Source: Neospora caninum Liverpool (taxonomy: Eukaryota > Apicomplexa > Conoidasida > Eucoccidiorida > Sarcocystidae). Taken from it: DNA of 64,000 nucleotides. Shown one piece after another: positions 1-11,800 of this stretch. Under the pieces are notes generated by a model. That model did no database searches. It was not told the origin of the DNA and worked only from the letters and a program-made list of their open reading frames with translations. The stretch lies in contig NC_018395.1 of the NCBI RefSeq assembly GCF_000208865.1, positions 5,814,839 to 5,878,838 on the forward strand, read 5' to 3'. The position numbers were made by a program, and so were the translations under genes. Every line of letters starts with the position of its first letter. Positions within the stretch are counted from its first letter, which is position 1.

Positions 1-2867
1 GCGGCGCCGGCCTATGATAGATCATCGCCTCGGTCGTCGCTTACTCTCGCTCGCTACCTCGTCGCCTGCGTTGCCGAGTCGCTCCGACGGGCACCTGGAC
101 GCGACTGGCGTGCGGCCAGCCCGCGGACCACAGACCAGGAAGAGCGGCGCGAATGGGGACACGTCACGGGCGTAGGAGACGGCAAAGGGACACGGAAGGC
201 GCCACCGGCTTCTTCGTGCGATCCACACGTCGCGCATCCGCGGCGCATGACCGCAGACGAATCTCCAACAGGTCTCGCGGGAGTCGAAGGCGTGCCACTG
301 GACACTCGCACCACACGAGCAGGAACGCGAAAGAGCAAAATGGAAAAGGAAGAGGAACGTGGAGAGCGACCGCAGGACACCCGAGCAAGGGGCGCTGGCG
401 GCACGGACGGGGCGGCCTCGGCCCTGCCGTGTGTTCGTCTCAAACGGACGCGCTTCAGCTTCTGGTTCCCCCCCTGCGTCGCCAGCACGGGCCAGTCCAC
501 CCGCGCAGAAGAGGACGTTCGAGGCGTTGCCTCGCGAGCCTGTTTGTCGGCGGCTCCCAAGGCCCGGTCGATTTTTTTCTTGTTTGGGGCCTCTGCGTTT
601 GCCCCCGGGTTCCCGGCTGGGTGTCCCGCGTCGTCCGCATCCGTTCAGCGCCTTTCGTCGGCCTCCGCGGCGTGCAACCCGCTCTTCGCTGCGCGCAGTG
701 TGGTGGAGCGAAGCGCGACGCCGGGAAGATATAGGAAGGAAGCGGATACCGAGGAAAGCAAGAAACGGAGGGCCATCGCGTGTTTCGAAGAGGACTACAG
801 CTGCGGCGAGGAGGCGCATGTAGTCCTCTTTCGCCTTTTTCTTCGCCTCCTTCCCAGAGCGGAAGAGGACGAGGGCCGTTCCCCTCTTTGGCACCCCATG
901 GCGAGTCGCCCCCAGACCTCGCCCCCCCACCAGCAGAGCCGCAACACTTGCCCACCTTCCCGCATCACCTCCGCAGTTCCTCGTCTTCCATGGGAGTCGC
1001 GCCCCACTTGCCCTGTGCCCTGTGCGCTTCTTTCCGCCTCTCCGTCCTCGCCTTCCGTCCCGCTGTCGGCGAGTGCCTGCCGTTCTTCCCCTGCCACTGG
1101 ATCGGCCTCCGTGGCTGCAGGCGACTCGTTTCCTGGCGCCGTGCGACCGCTGCAGAGCTTGGGAGCCTGCGCCGCGTGGCTCGAGCGCCGGCACGACGAC
1201 GCGCGGGCGGCCGCCCTGGCTGGACTCCTTTGGCTTTGCTGGGCGGAGGAGAGACGAAGAGACGGGGCGCGCGGAGACAGCGTGGAGGGGCGGCGGCGAG
1301 ACAGGCGCTACGCCGCACTTTCAGACGTGGGAGACAGCGACGAGAGGCAACGGCGAAGCGACGAGGCGCCGAGACGAAGCAGCGAAGACTGGCGGGAAAC
1401 GGCGGCTTCGCCGAGGACGGAATCGTGGGGAGAAGAAACCCTGAACGAGGACGTAGGAGCACGGCCAGCTCACGCGCTCTGTGGCGCTCACACGAGGCGA
1501 AGCGCCTTGCAAGCGACGCTCTCTGACGAGGAAACGGGCCGCCGCCCTTCGGCGTCGCCGCTGGCTCTGGCTGACTCTGGTCTTCGCTGGCCTGCCTCGC
1601 ACAGCCCCCCGCCGCACACCGCTTCTCCATCTTCCTGCCGTTCGTTGTCTTCTTCCCCTTCCGCATCCCTGTTTGCTTTCTCTTTGGGTGCTGCGTCGTC
1701 GACGTCTGCGGCGCCCCTCGCGGAGTCTTGGAATGTGCGGCGTGGCGGGCGGACGTGTCTCTGGGCCTCAGCAGTCTCCCTCCATCTTCTCGCAGGCAAC
1801 CGCCAGCTGGAGCCGTTCGCGTTCGTGGCGTTTGTCCTTCCCGAAGCGTTTCTGGTGACCGCTGCTCAGCGGCGCGTGCAGAGTGCTGCGCAGAGCCTCG
1901 GCGAAACAGAACGGACTTGCACTCGGACTCTTGAGGGCGCAAAGGCGCGTGCCGACGAGACACGTATCTTCAGAAAGGCCGGCAGCCCCACCCAGAGCTT
2001 CTCGGCCTGGCGAAGAGACAGCGCGCCTGGAGGGAGAATCGCTCCAGGGGTTCACGCTCCGGATCGGTGCCCGCGGAGCCTGTGCGTTTGCGGTGCACGC
2101 CGGGAACTGGCCGCGCATGGTCGGCTGGGAAGGAAGCGAACGTTGCGGAGGCAGTTTGAGGGAAGGTGCGGAGAAGCCGTGGCCTCACGGTGCTGGTGGG
2201 ACCAGGACGGCGGGCCAAGGAGTGAGTGGACAGATGCGAATGGAAGCAAAGAGCCCAGAAGAGGTCGGAAAGAAGCGCATGGCGAAGCGGACGGGAGGGA
2301 GGGAAATACGGCGGGCGTGAGAGCAGGCGGGCACCGTCGAGCTCACGCCTTAGGGCAGGGAGTGCTTTTCGTTGAGAGAGAAGACCTTGACGCCCTTCGT
2401 TTCTGCTGGCTTCACCTCCTGCGCGAATCAAGCGCCCAGTGGGAAAATGGAGGCAGCGACGCCGCCTCGCCGCTTGGTTCAGCCTGGCCGCCTGGAGCAG
2501 AAGGAAGTCGTGCGGCTCCGAGTGCACGCAGCGAGCGCCAGGATGCACCGCGAGGCGGCGACGAGCACCCACGGACGACAAGGAGAGAAAGGACGGAGAC
2601 GGGACTCTTCGAGGCGAGCGAGACGGAGGCGACGGCAGACGAGGCGGACCGCAAGAGCGAGGATGGAGCTGGAGACAGAGACTGGGATCCAGAACTCGGA
2701 AACAGAGACGGAACGGCCGAGAGGGACAGAGGACGCGAAGGCGGGTGGAAGGGAGAAAGCGCGAGGAAACGCTCCGCTTTCTGGAGAGAATGTGTTTCGT
2801 CTTCAGTGGCACAACACGTCACGGCAACTCTCTCACACTTCGCCGATGTGTTTGACCTCACACCCAA
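1..2867 (+). CDS. Exon (5'-truncated) of the giant protein gene
   Basis: The frame is open from base 1 to a CCAA|GTAGGC donor and leaves phase 2. Structured-looking segments include LARYLVACVAESLRR, EEAHVVLFRLFLRLLPR, ACAAWLERRHDDARAAALAG and DLDALRFCWLHLLRESS. They are spaced by Ser/Arg-rich linkers. The frame ends one codon past the donor, which supports an exon boundary there. Other overlapping frames on both strands have poorer composition and are treated as shadows. Confidence 0.65.
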
Positions 2868-5800
2868 GTAGGCATATGAGGGCGCAAGGAACCCGCAGGA
2901 CAGCACTGCTCGTCGCGCGTTTCGCTTTGCCCACTCGTTTTCCTTGCGTCCCTCAGCGCTCCCTGCTGTCTCTCCTCCAGCTGGCTGGCCAGTGGATGTA
3001 CCGTGTTTCGTCTGATTGCTCTTCGTAGTTCCTCGATTCGACGTTCCATATTCTCTTTTGCTCTCCCGCCTCTTGTGACTAGCCTCAGTGCTACCTTCAC
3101 AGCCGGCACCCAGTGCTACGCCTTGCGCAGCATCTCACGGGATTCGTTGCTGGCCTGCGCTTTGTCCCCGCTTACTCCCAGTCTCGCTTATCTCTTCACT
3201 CTGTGCCGTTCTCTCCAGTGCCGAAGTCTCTCGTCGGCAGCGCAGTGAGAAATCCGAGAGACCATAGGCCGCGAAATGTTCGGTGGTGTCTCTTCTGTTC
3301 GACGTCGCGCTTCGATCTTCGGTGGCCCTCTCTCCCCCCGGTGTCTCATCTTCCGCCCTAGACGCTTGAACTTCCCTTGTCAGTTGCCTGGTTCTCTGTC
3401 TCGCCTCGCCTTCCGTCGGCTTCTCGTTCCCCCTGTTCTCTGCTGTCCCAGCCCCTGTCTCCACTCTTGGTTCTCGCCCGCGGCCAGCGTCTCCCGCTGT
3501 CCGTTTGTGTCCCTGCTGCTTCGTTCGCCGTCAGCGCCTTCAGCCTTCATCCACACTGGCATACATGCCTGCTTATCCCATGCGCGCGTCGCCTTTCCTC
3601 TGTCCTTGCGCCGCCACAGTCCTCTCTATCGCGAGTTCCTCCTCCTGCGCGGGCGCGAGGGAAACGGCCCCTCAACCCCAACACAGATCGCCGTCCTGGT
3701 GTGCATCGGAGCCGCGCGGCTTCGCCTCGCCTCCCCCGAAAGCCAAGTGAGAGTGTCCGCAGTTCTCTGGTCTTTCCAGAAAGTCGTATTTCTCCATTTT
3801 CCTAGTGTCCTCATCCACCCTCTGCGTTTCGCGCGCTGTTACTGCCTGGCACCTTCTGCTCGTCTCTCGTATACGGCGGCGATCCGCCTGAGCCTTCGCA
3901 CTACGCACGCGGTAACGCGCAGCGAGATTTTGAGCCCTCGTTCCCGCGAACGTCGGCCTCCAGTACCTCAGCTTCCACGTCTTGTCTCTGACGCCCAAAA
4001 AGTTCCGGCACTCTTTGGCGCGTCGGCCGAGGCCTCCCTGGGGCTACTTCGACGTCCTTCCGTGCCATGCGTCCCACATGTGTGGCCCTTCAACAGCGCA
4101 ACACAGAAGCCGCCGTAGTCCCGCCGCGGTAGCTTCTCTGTCCTCGTTCCGCCCTTTGCACTTTCTCTTTCATTGCCATTGAGTCCGCGAATCGCCCTCG
4201 CGCGAGTCCGGTGACACGAGACGACACACGTACTCCACCTGCGACCGTCTCGTGTGTCAGGTGACCTGGGGGGAACCTTTCCGCCTCTATTCCTCTGCTT
4301 TGCTGCGGCTTTGTTTCGTCATCTGTGAAGTCCTTTGGATCCGCATTCCCCCCCCTTGATACGCTGCCATTCGCTTCAGCTTGCGGCACAAACGGGGCGA
4401 GCCCCCTACCGTTTCCCGTTCATCTCTCTCTCACCCTTTCCTTGCGTGCTTCTCCTCTCTGTCATCCCGTCGGCAGCGCTACCTAGCTGCGTGGATCGAC
4501 GCGGCTCTGTTTGACCTCTCTGGGGCCGCTGGGCCTCGTCCCAGAAAGCGCGAATGTTGCTGGCTCCTCGCGAAGAGCAAGCAAGGGAGCCGCCGGCTCA
4601 GGCAGACCTTCGCGGCGATCCGCAGGCGATGCACCGAGGCCCGACACGGCGCAGCAGCTGAGGAGCCTGGAGCGCCTCCAGCGGGACGCGGAGACAGAAT
4701 GGCCTTCGTAGGCTCACGGCCCGCCTGCCAAAGCACGCCAGAAAGGGAGGCAAAGGCAGCCAGTTCCAAGCTGAAACCCGCGGGGCGGAGAGCCAGAGAA
4801 CCCACTGGGGGTCCAGGTAGGCGAAAAGACCACGAAAAAGGGGAACCAGAGGGCGGCGAAGAGACGACGGGAAGAAGGGATGCTAGGGGATGAGTCAGCG
4901 GGCCGGCGCCCACGGGCTGCTCGCACTCACCGCTTGAAGACGCGTTTCTGCGACTTCCGCGGAACCAGGAGAGACCGCAGAACACAGAGCTAAGCGTAGC
5001 CTGAGACTCGGCGTGTGTCGAAAATACACCTCAAGGATGACAGGTTCGCGCGTCGTCCCACGGTCGCGTTGCGACTGGCGAAGACTAGCAAAGGAAAGAG
5101 ACACGTGGGGATCCCGAGGAAACAGTCGTCCCAACCAGGGCGCCTCGCAGGCTGAGACCTCTCTGTGCCTCACCCGTAGTGGAAATGTCCCCATCAGCAG
5201 GCGAACGGGGAACGCGCTAGGGTCGTCAACAGCGGTTCAGGGACAGGTGAACCCAAACCGGTTCTGCGGTGCTGGCCACGGAGACTGCCCGCGTGCCTGT
5301 CAGCCTCCAGGTGCTTGTACGCAGACAGAAATGCACGGGAACTGTCCTTGGTTTATCACCTGTCCACGCAGAGGTCTGTATGCTTCCCAGGCGACCTACC
5401 TTCGTGGAGGCGGACTGTAGTAGGTAAACACGAAAGCGTCCATGTGCAGCTGCGTATGTGTACCTCTTTGTGTAGAAGCAAGTGCCGGGGTATATCTCGT
5501 GCTTCGTGGCAGCCCTCAATTCGCGGGCCAGACGTAAATGTTTGCCTACAAATGTGTGTGCCTCCCTGCGTTTGCCTGGCAGATCTCTTCTCAACCGCGC
5601 AGCTGGAGTTCATCGAGAGCCTCTCTGTCCTTCTCCTCCTGTCCCTGCCGGTGGACGCCCCACGAAGTTTTGCTGGGCTTGCCTCTGCTGTCGCCGCTTC
5701 CCCTCCCGCCCGTTCGGCGGCTTGGCCCTGCGCGTGCCGCTTTCCGACCTCTTCTTCCGCTTTCCCTTGCCTCCCGAGTGCGGAGTGTTGTCCAGAAGAG

Positions 5801-8800
5801 AGCGCGAAACGGAGAGACGAAGCAGGTGTCGAGAGCGGGGGAAACGGCGGGGCGGTGAGCAAGAGCCGCCAGAGACGGAGAATGCTACCGAGTCCGCTAT
5901 CCAATCAGGAACGAGGAACCGACGACGAAGAGCGTCCGACCAAGGCGGCCAGGGGAGGGGACCCCAGGGGCGAAAGAGGGGAAGAGAGAGGACAAGAGGG
6001 AGGCGCGCCTCTGCCGACCTCTTTGCATGTGCATCACCCTGGGCCAGCGACAAGTGAAGCGGAGACGTGGCAACTCGAACGAATGGCCAGGGCCGTGGAC
6101 CAGGAAAGCACCGACGAATGGGGCGAACGAGAAGCAGAGAGAGGGGCACGTATGTCCGAAGGCGCGAACGACGGCAAACGAGGAAACGGCGACGAAACGG
6201 AGACGACAGCACGCGATTGCGGCCGCGAAAGATCCAAGCAAGGGGCAAGCGAAACTGGCGAGCCGTCGCGCGTACGACGGGACGCGGCAGACGTGAGGCC
6301 AAGGTTCGAACACTTTTTCCTGTCTCCATGTGAAGCAAACACAGAAACGCGCGAGCTCACGCACAGCGAACACCGGCCAGAAGGCACTGGAAAAGGCACA
6401 ACCCCAGTTGAACAAGGGGAGGACCAAACATCCGGTGGACTGCAGGAAAGGGAGCAACTCCTCAACCGGCGCCGAGGCGCCCAGGCCTGCTCTCCGAGCG
6501 CCTGCATCCCCACACTGCTTCTCGACCTGTACCGAGGCAACCCGCTTTGGAGAGTGCGAAGAAAGGCTTTCCCGATTCTCAACGAACGTCTCATTCGGTA
6601 AGGAAACACACTGTGAGGTGCGTCGATGGAGAACGACTTATTCCTACACAGAAGACGACACACTTATATATATATATATATATATATATAGGTTTATGTA
6701 GAGGTATATGCCTATCTCCAAGGTCCCATGAAGACGAGCTACGCACATTCACGGGTTTCCCAAGTCTCACGTCCATGTGTTCGTCTCAGACAGTCTCACT
6801 CATCGATCCTGTCCATGCGTATGAATTTGCAGATGCCAGTCTCTTGGGAGATGGAGACTTGTGTACATGTACGTGCATAGATTCGGATGTGTGGCCGTTG
6901 AGTCGCAGCGCGGCATTCCTAGGCTCGACTGCCGCGTGCTCGTGTCTTCGAGGCAGCAGCAGCAAACGCATCTATGCTGTGCGCCTAGGTCCGTACACAT
7001 GCAATTCCGACACACAGAGACACACACATTTACGCATATTCAACTATGCACATATGCACATCTATAAATGATGCAGAAATGGCTGGCGAGCAGAGGACGT
7101 ATGCGAACAACCATCGAGAAGTGGGTGGCTGTGCAACTGTTGTTGAATCGCGGGCAGTAGCAACTCCTGCCGTCGCCTATGGGGGAGATCAAAAAGCTGG
7201 GGCGTCGTGCCGGCTTTCATAGAAAGCTGCACGGCTTTCTCGGAACTGGCGGCCAGCACGGCCATCGCGCGAAACATGAGTTTCACCGTGTCCCGCTGTG
7301 CGCCCCATTCTCCGTCCCTCAGCGCCGCGCCGTTCTTTGCCTTTCTGCTTCTTGAGGCAGAAGTAGATTCCCTCCGGACATCGGCGAGCTGTGACGTGCA
7401 CTGCGTCGCCGGCCCAGCCTCGCCTCTGCCGGGGACACCTCGTCTCCCTCCCGACTGCGCTTCTCCTCCTTCCTCCTGGGGTTCTCCCTCACTTCTCGCC
7501 CCCAGTGGGGGCGCGACGGGCCCAGCTCCACCGCCCGAGCGCCTCGAGATCGCCCTCGCTCTCGCCTCGCGGCTCTTTCTCCACATTTCAAGAGAGGTAC
7601 AGACCTCGGCGCTCCTCGTCCTGCTTCTCCCGATGTCCGTCTCCCAGCTCTGGCGTCTCCTGCGGCACGCGGTTTTGTCTCCTCTCGGCGGCTGTGTCTC
7701 TTGCGAGATCGGTTCGGGGAGTCCGCCGACCGCCTCTGAAGCCCCGCACACAAACGGCGCCACAGAGGCTTCGCGCCTAGACAAAGAGAGCCGCCAGGCA
7801 GAGGCGCAGTGGGGAACGGAGGAAGAAAGCGTTTCGTCGCGTCAGCGGAAGCACAGTAGCGCGAGGCCTCTACAGGCGAACAGAGGCGCTAACGCTTCTG
7901 CGTCGGCTTCTTTTTTCCGCAGATTGTTCTTCCGGCAAGACACCGGTTCGAAGAACGCGGGGACCCAGACGGACTCGACCGCAAACCCCGGTGTCGCGCC
8001 GCCAACGTGTAAGCGCACCGCCCTCAGTCTTCCACAAGGTTCCATGGATCCCTCTGGGACGAGTGTGGCCTCACAACCCGTGGGAGCCGCCTCGCGTCTC
8101 CCTCTTGCATCGGTCGGTTCGTTAACTGCGGCAAGAGCTGCCGTGCCATACTCTCCGGCAGGCGGCGTCTCGTTGCCTTCTGACTCTCCACCCTCGAGCC
8201 TGGCACGCAACCCGGCTTTTCTTCGATGCTGGCCACAGTGCCGCGATGTGGCCGCTCAGGCGGTGTCGGCGAGTTCAGCCTTGCTCGAGCTTCTGGACAA
8301 AACTCACTCACTGTTCGTTTCTTCTCCCTCTGCCTCTCCTCCCTCCACTCTTTCTTCTCTTTCGTCCACTCGCTCTTTCTCTGTCTCTTCCTCCCTTTCC
8401 TCTTCTGTTTCCTCGTCTCTGGCCTTTTCTCCCTCCTGTGCCACTGCGTGTTCCGCCCTTGCCTCGGCTGCTTCCTGGGAGTCTGTCCTGCCCGCGAGTC
8501 GCCTGGGCGCCGCAGCGCCAGAGTTGGGCGAAGGCCGCGAACCCAGCGCGTCGCGAAAAAGGGACGAGACGCACGTGGGGAGGGGCTGTCCTGACACAGA
8601 ACGCCTGCGACGGCAACAGGAATGGCAGATGCGGATTCTCCTTTCCCACTTTTCGCGCGCCCTCAGGCGCGCCTTTCTTCTCGACAAAGTAGACTCGTGT
8701 GCAATGGAAAGAAACGGCAAGGCCGACGCAGCTGCCGACACCGTCTCGGCGGTGGGGCTCGAACGCGGCGCCAGAGAGTCGCAAGAGCTGGGGAAAGACG

Positions 8801-11800
8801 AGACGAAGCAGGGGACAACGGACGCTACTCGACGAGACGAGATCCGGAGAGGAACCGACGGTTTGACGGGCCCGCAGGACCAAGAAAAGGGCGAACCCCC
8901 CAGCTCCGGGGAGGCGATACGCTTTCCGAAAACGGCAGATGGAGACGGTGTGCGAGAGACCGTGCATGAGCTTCAGGCCGGACGGTCGATAGCCAACCCC
9001 ACCTTGGAGCCTCTGCGCGATGGCCACATGCAGAACGGGAGCGACAACGTCGGCGAGCCAGCCGACTCGCCTTGGGCTTCCGAGACACCCCTGGACGACA
9101 CGCTCGACGCTCTCCCGTCTCTGCCTTGTGTTACTGCGCTCGCCCCTCAGTGTCTCTGGTGGACTGTCTCCCAACTGTCAAATGCTCCCCTCTTCCGTTC
9201 TTCGGTTCATGCTACTTTGTCCACCCAAGGCTCTGCCTCGGTTCCCCCTCCGGCGTCTGCTTGCGCTCCCTTCCCACTCCCTGCTGCACTTTGCGGGGGC
9301 CCGCCAGCTTCACCTGGTGGTGCGCGTCGTCTTTTCGCATGCTCGAGAGACAGCCTAGAAGGGCCACCTTCGCGCCCCTCGCATTGGGCGCGTCACCACG
9401 CTCTCGGTTTCGATTCCCCTGCCTCGTCGAGCGGTGTTGCGTTCGAGTCCCCGCCGTCGTCTATTCCCGTGCCTATGCCGCCCCCATTTCTCCGTGAGTG
9501 CTGCGACGGAGTGTATCAGCATACACAGCACGGAGCAACGGCTAGGATCAGAGGGAGAACAAGAGCGAGGACAAGAGATAGAACAAAATATAAAACAAGA
9601 GCGAGTACAAGGGAGAGAACAAGAGATAGAACCAGAGAAAGAGTTGGAGAAAGAACAACACAGCGGTTGGATGACAGACCACGACAGAGACCAGGGGAGA
9701 GAATGAAGGCAATGGGAAGAGGGCGATGCAGAGACATCTCGCCCTTTCCCTATGTGTTCCGCGAGAAACCCACAAGCGTACCAGAGCCGGCTGACACAGA
9801 CGGAGAGCTCCGAAGCAGCGAGCGCGCGAAAGCCGAGCAGGAACTCGAACCGCGGTTGCCTGAGCGTCGTTCAACCAGACTGGCCTGGCGTCCTCCCCGG
9901 GGGAACGCGGATGCAGCAGCGGAAGGACAGGGTTGCGCACCGAGGCGACACCGAGAGGGCGAAACCGCACAAGGGCGCACAACGATGGAGGCGGTCGGTC
10001 AGGATGACGAAGACGAGACAGACGCGATCTCTGGAACGCGTCGTTGGTGTGGGCGGCCGGATATGGCTTCCGACCCAGATCTCTCACCATTACCCCGCTC
10101 CCTTGCCCGCCTTCGTCGAAGACAGCACAACTTACTTTGTTTTTTCCAGCCCCCCTTCGCTTCGCTTTCGCGACCGCCTGTATTTTCGTCTTCTCTCCTC
10201 GCGCCTCTGTGTCCGCCCCCGTCGGCTGCAGAGGAGGTCAGCAGAGTGAGAGAGCACCGCAGCACTCCGGGAGGGTCGAATGCATGCGAAGCCAGTACGC
10301 TGTCGACCGCAAACGTGAGACGACTCCTCATGGCCCTCTCCGGGGCTTGTCGCCTTTTCGTTCACCACCTGGAAGCGATCGAAGAGGCGGCGCGAGACGG
10401 GCACCAGCCGAAGAAGGCCGTCGACACACAGGCCACCGCAGCGAGAGAAGACGCCGGCGGCGAAGGCGAAAACGCCGGACACGAACTGAAGAACGAAATG
10501 GGTCCACGGAATCTAGCCGGCAAAGAGACAGCAGACAGCGAAGATGACAGCGCAGCGACAACCTCGAGGGTACAACTCGGAAACCGCATGGGGAAACGGG
10601 ACACTCGCGCCGACCACTCGCTTGCCAGCTCCCTTTCTTCGGCTTCTCCGTTTTCCTCTCGTTCATCCTCTTTCGCGTCTCTCTGTCGCACTTCTGTTTC
10701 GCCGGCTTGTTGTCCCGTTTCCTCTTCATCTCGTTCTCTTTCCCCGTCTTCAGAAGTTTCTCGACGCCCAGCGTTTTCTTCGTTTTTATCTGCCTCTTGT
10801 TACTCGTCGCCTTTTCGCGCTAGCTCCTGGCGTTCGTCGCTCGTGTCGACGGCCTCAAGAATTTCCTCGTTGCTCCTCCTGCTTGACAAGCAGATCGCCC
10901 AGATTTGTGGCCGCCGCGGTGACGCGTGCACCCGCTCAGCGTTCCAGGGAGACGATGAGAGAGACCCGCAGGGAGACCAAGCGGCAGAAAACGAAGTCCA
11001 CAAATCGACAGTCAGACATGACGCGAGAGAAGCAAACCAGAGCGTTGGAGAAGACGAATTGATGGAGATCCTCCGGCTGCTCATTCACACACCCGTGTTG
11101 CCCGCAGGATCCGTGAGCTCGCAGTACTGTCACATCTCCCAGGCGAAAGGCGACCTTCTCAATCAAGCCTTTCCTGGCATCACTGGCGCCAGTCCGGCTT
11201 CGCATCCTTCCTCGCCTTGCGATGCGCTTGCCTCCTCGCCTTGCGATGCGCTTGCCTCCTCGCCTTGCCGTTCTCGCCTCCCGTCATCTTCTGCGTCTCG
11301 CATTCCCTCCCCTGAGCGACCGGGTTCTCTTCCTAGTTATCCTTCGCTACGCGCCTGCCTCTGCTTTGGCGACGCTGGCAGTCCCAGCGGCACCGGCAGC
11401 GCGCGTCCAAAGCGCCGCGAACATTGGACAGAGCATTGGGACGCCCGCGCGACCCCCGACACGAAGGCCAGAGAAGAGGGAGGCGCTTGGAGTCACCGCC
11501 AAGCCGCATCGCCCTGTGCCTGCGGGGTCGGGTTCTTCTGGGACTGGAGTCCTGATGAGGAAGTGCCTGTCCTCGTGCGGCGACAAGCCCGAAGCAGGCA
11601 GCCAGGCTCGCCGCCCCGGCAGCACAGCTGGTTTCTTTCCCACGCAGCTGCTTCGCCTTGCCTCGGCCGTTCTCTTCCCTCGACTGCCACAGAACGCCCC
11701 CCCAAGGACTTCTCCCCGTCGCCGGCGTTTCCGTCGCCCACGACCACACCCCACGAAGGAGCTCGTGTCGGCCTTGCGTCCTGCCGGCATCCTCTGGAGT

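Noticed and set aside
7062..7784. Antisense frame of about 240 codons overlapping the start of the giant exon, with protein-like blocks
   Set aside because: The + strand frame joins in phase through four introns and continues for 4,278 codons; the antisense frame ends at both sides without splice support. High-GC coding DNA often gives such shadows.
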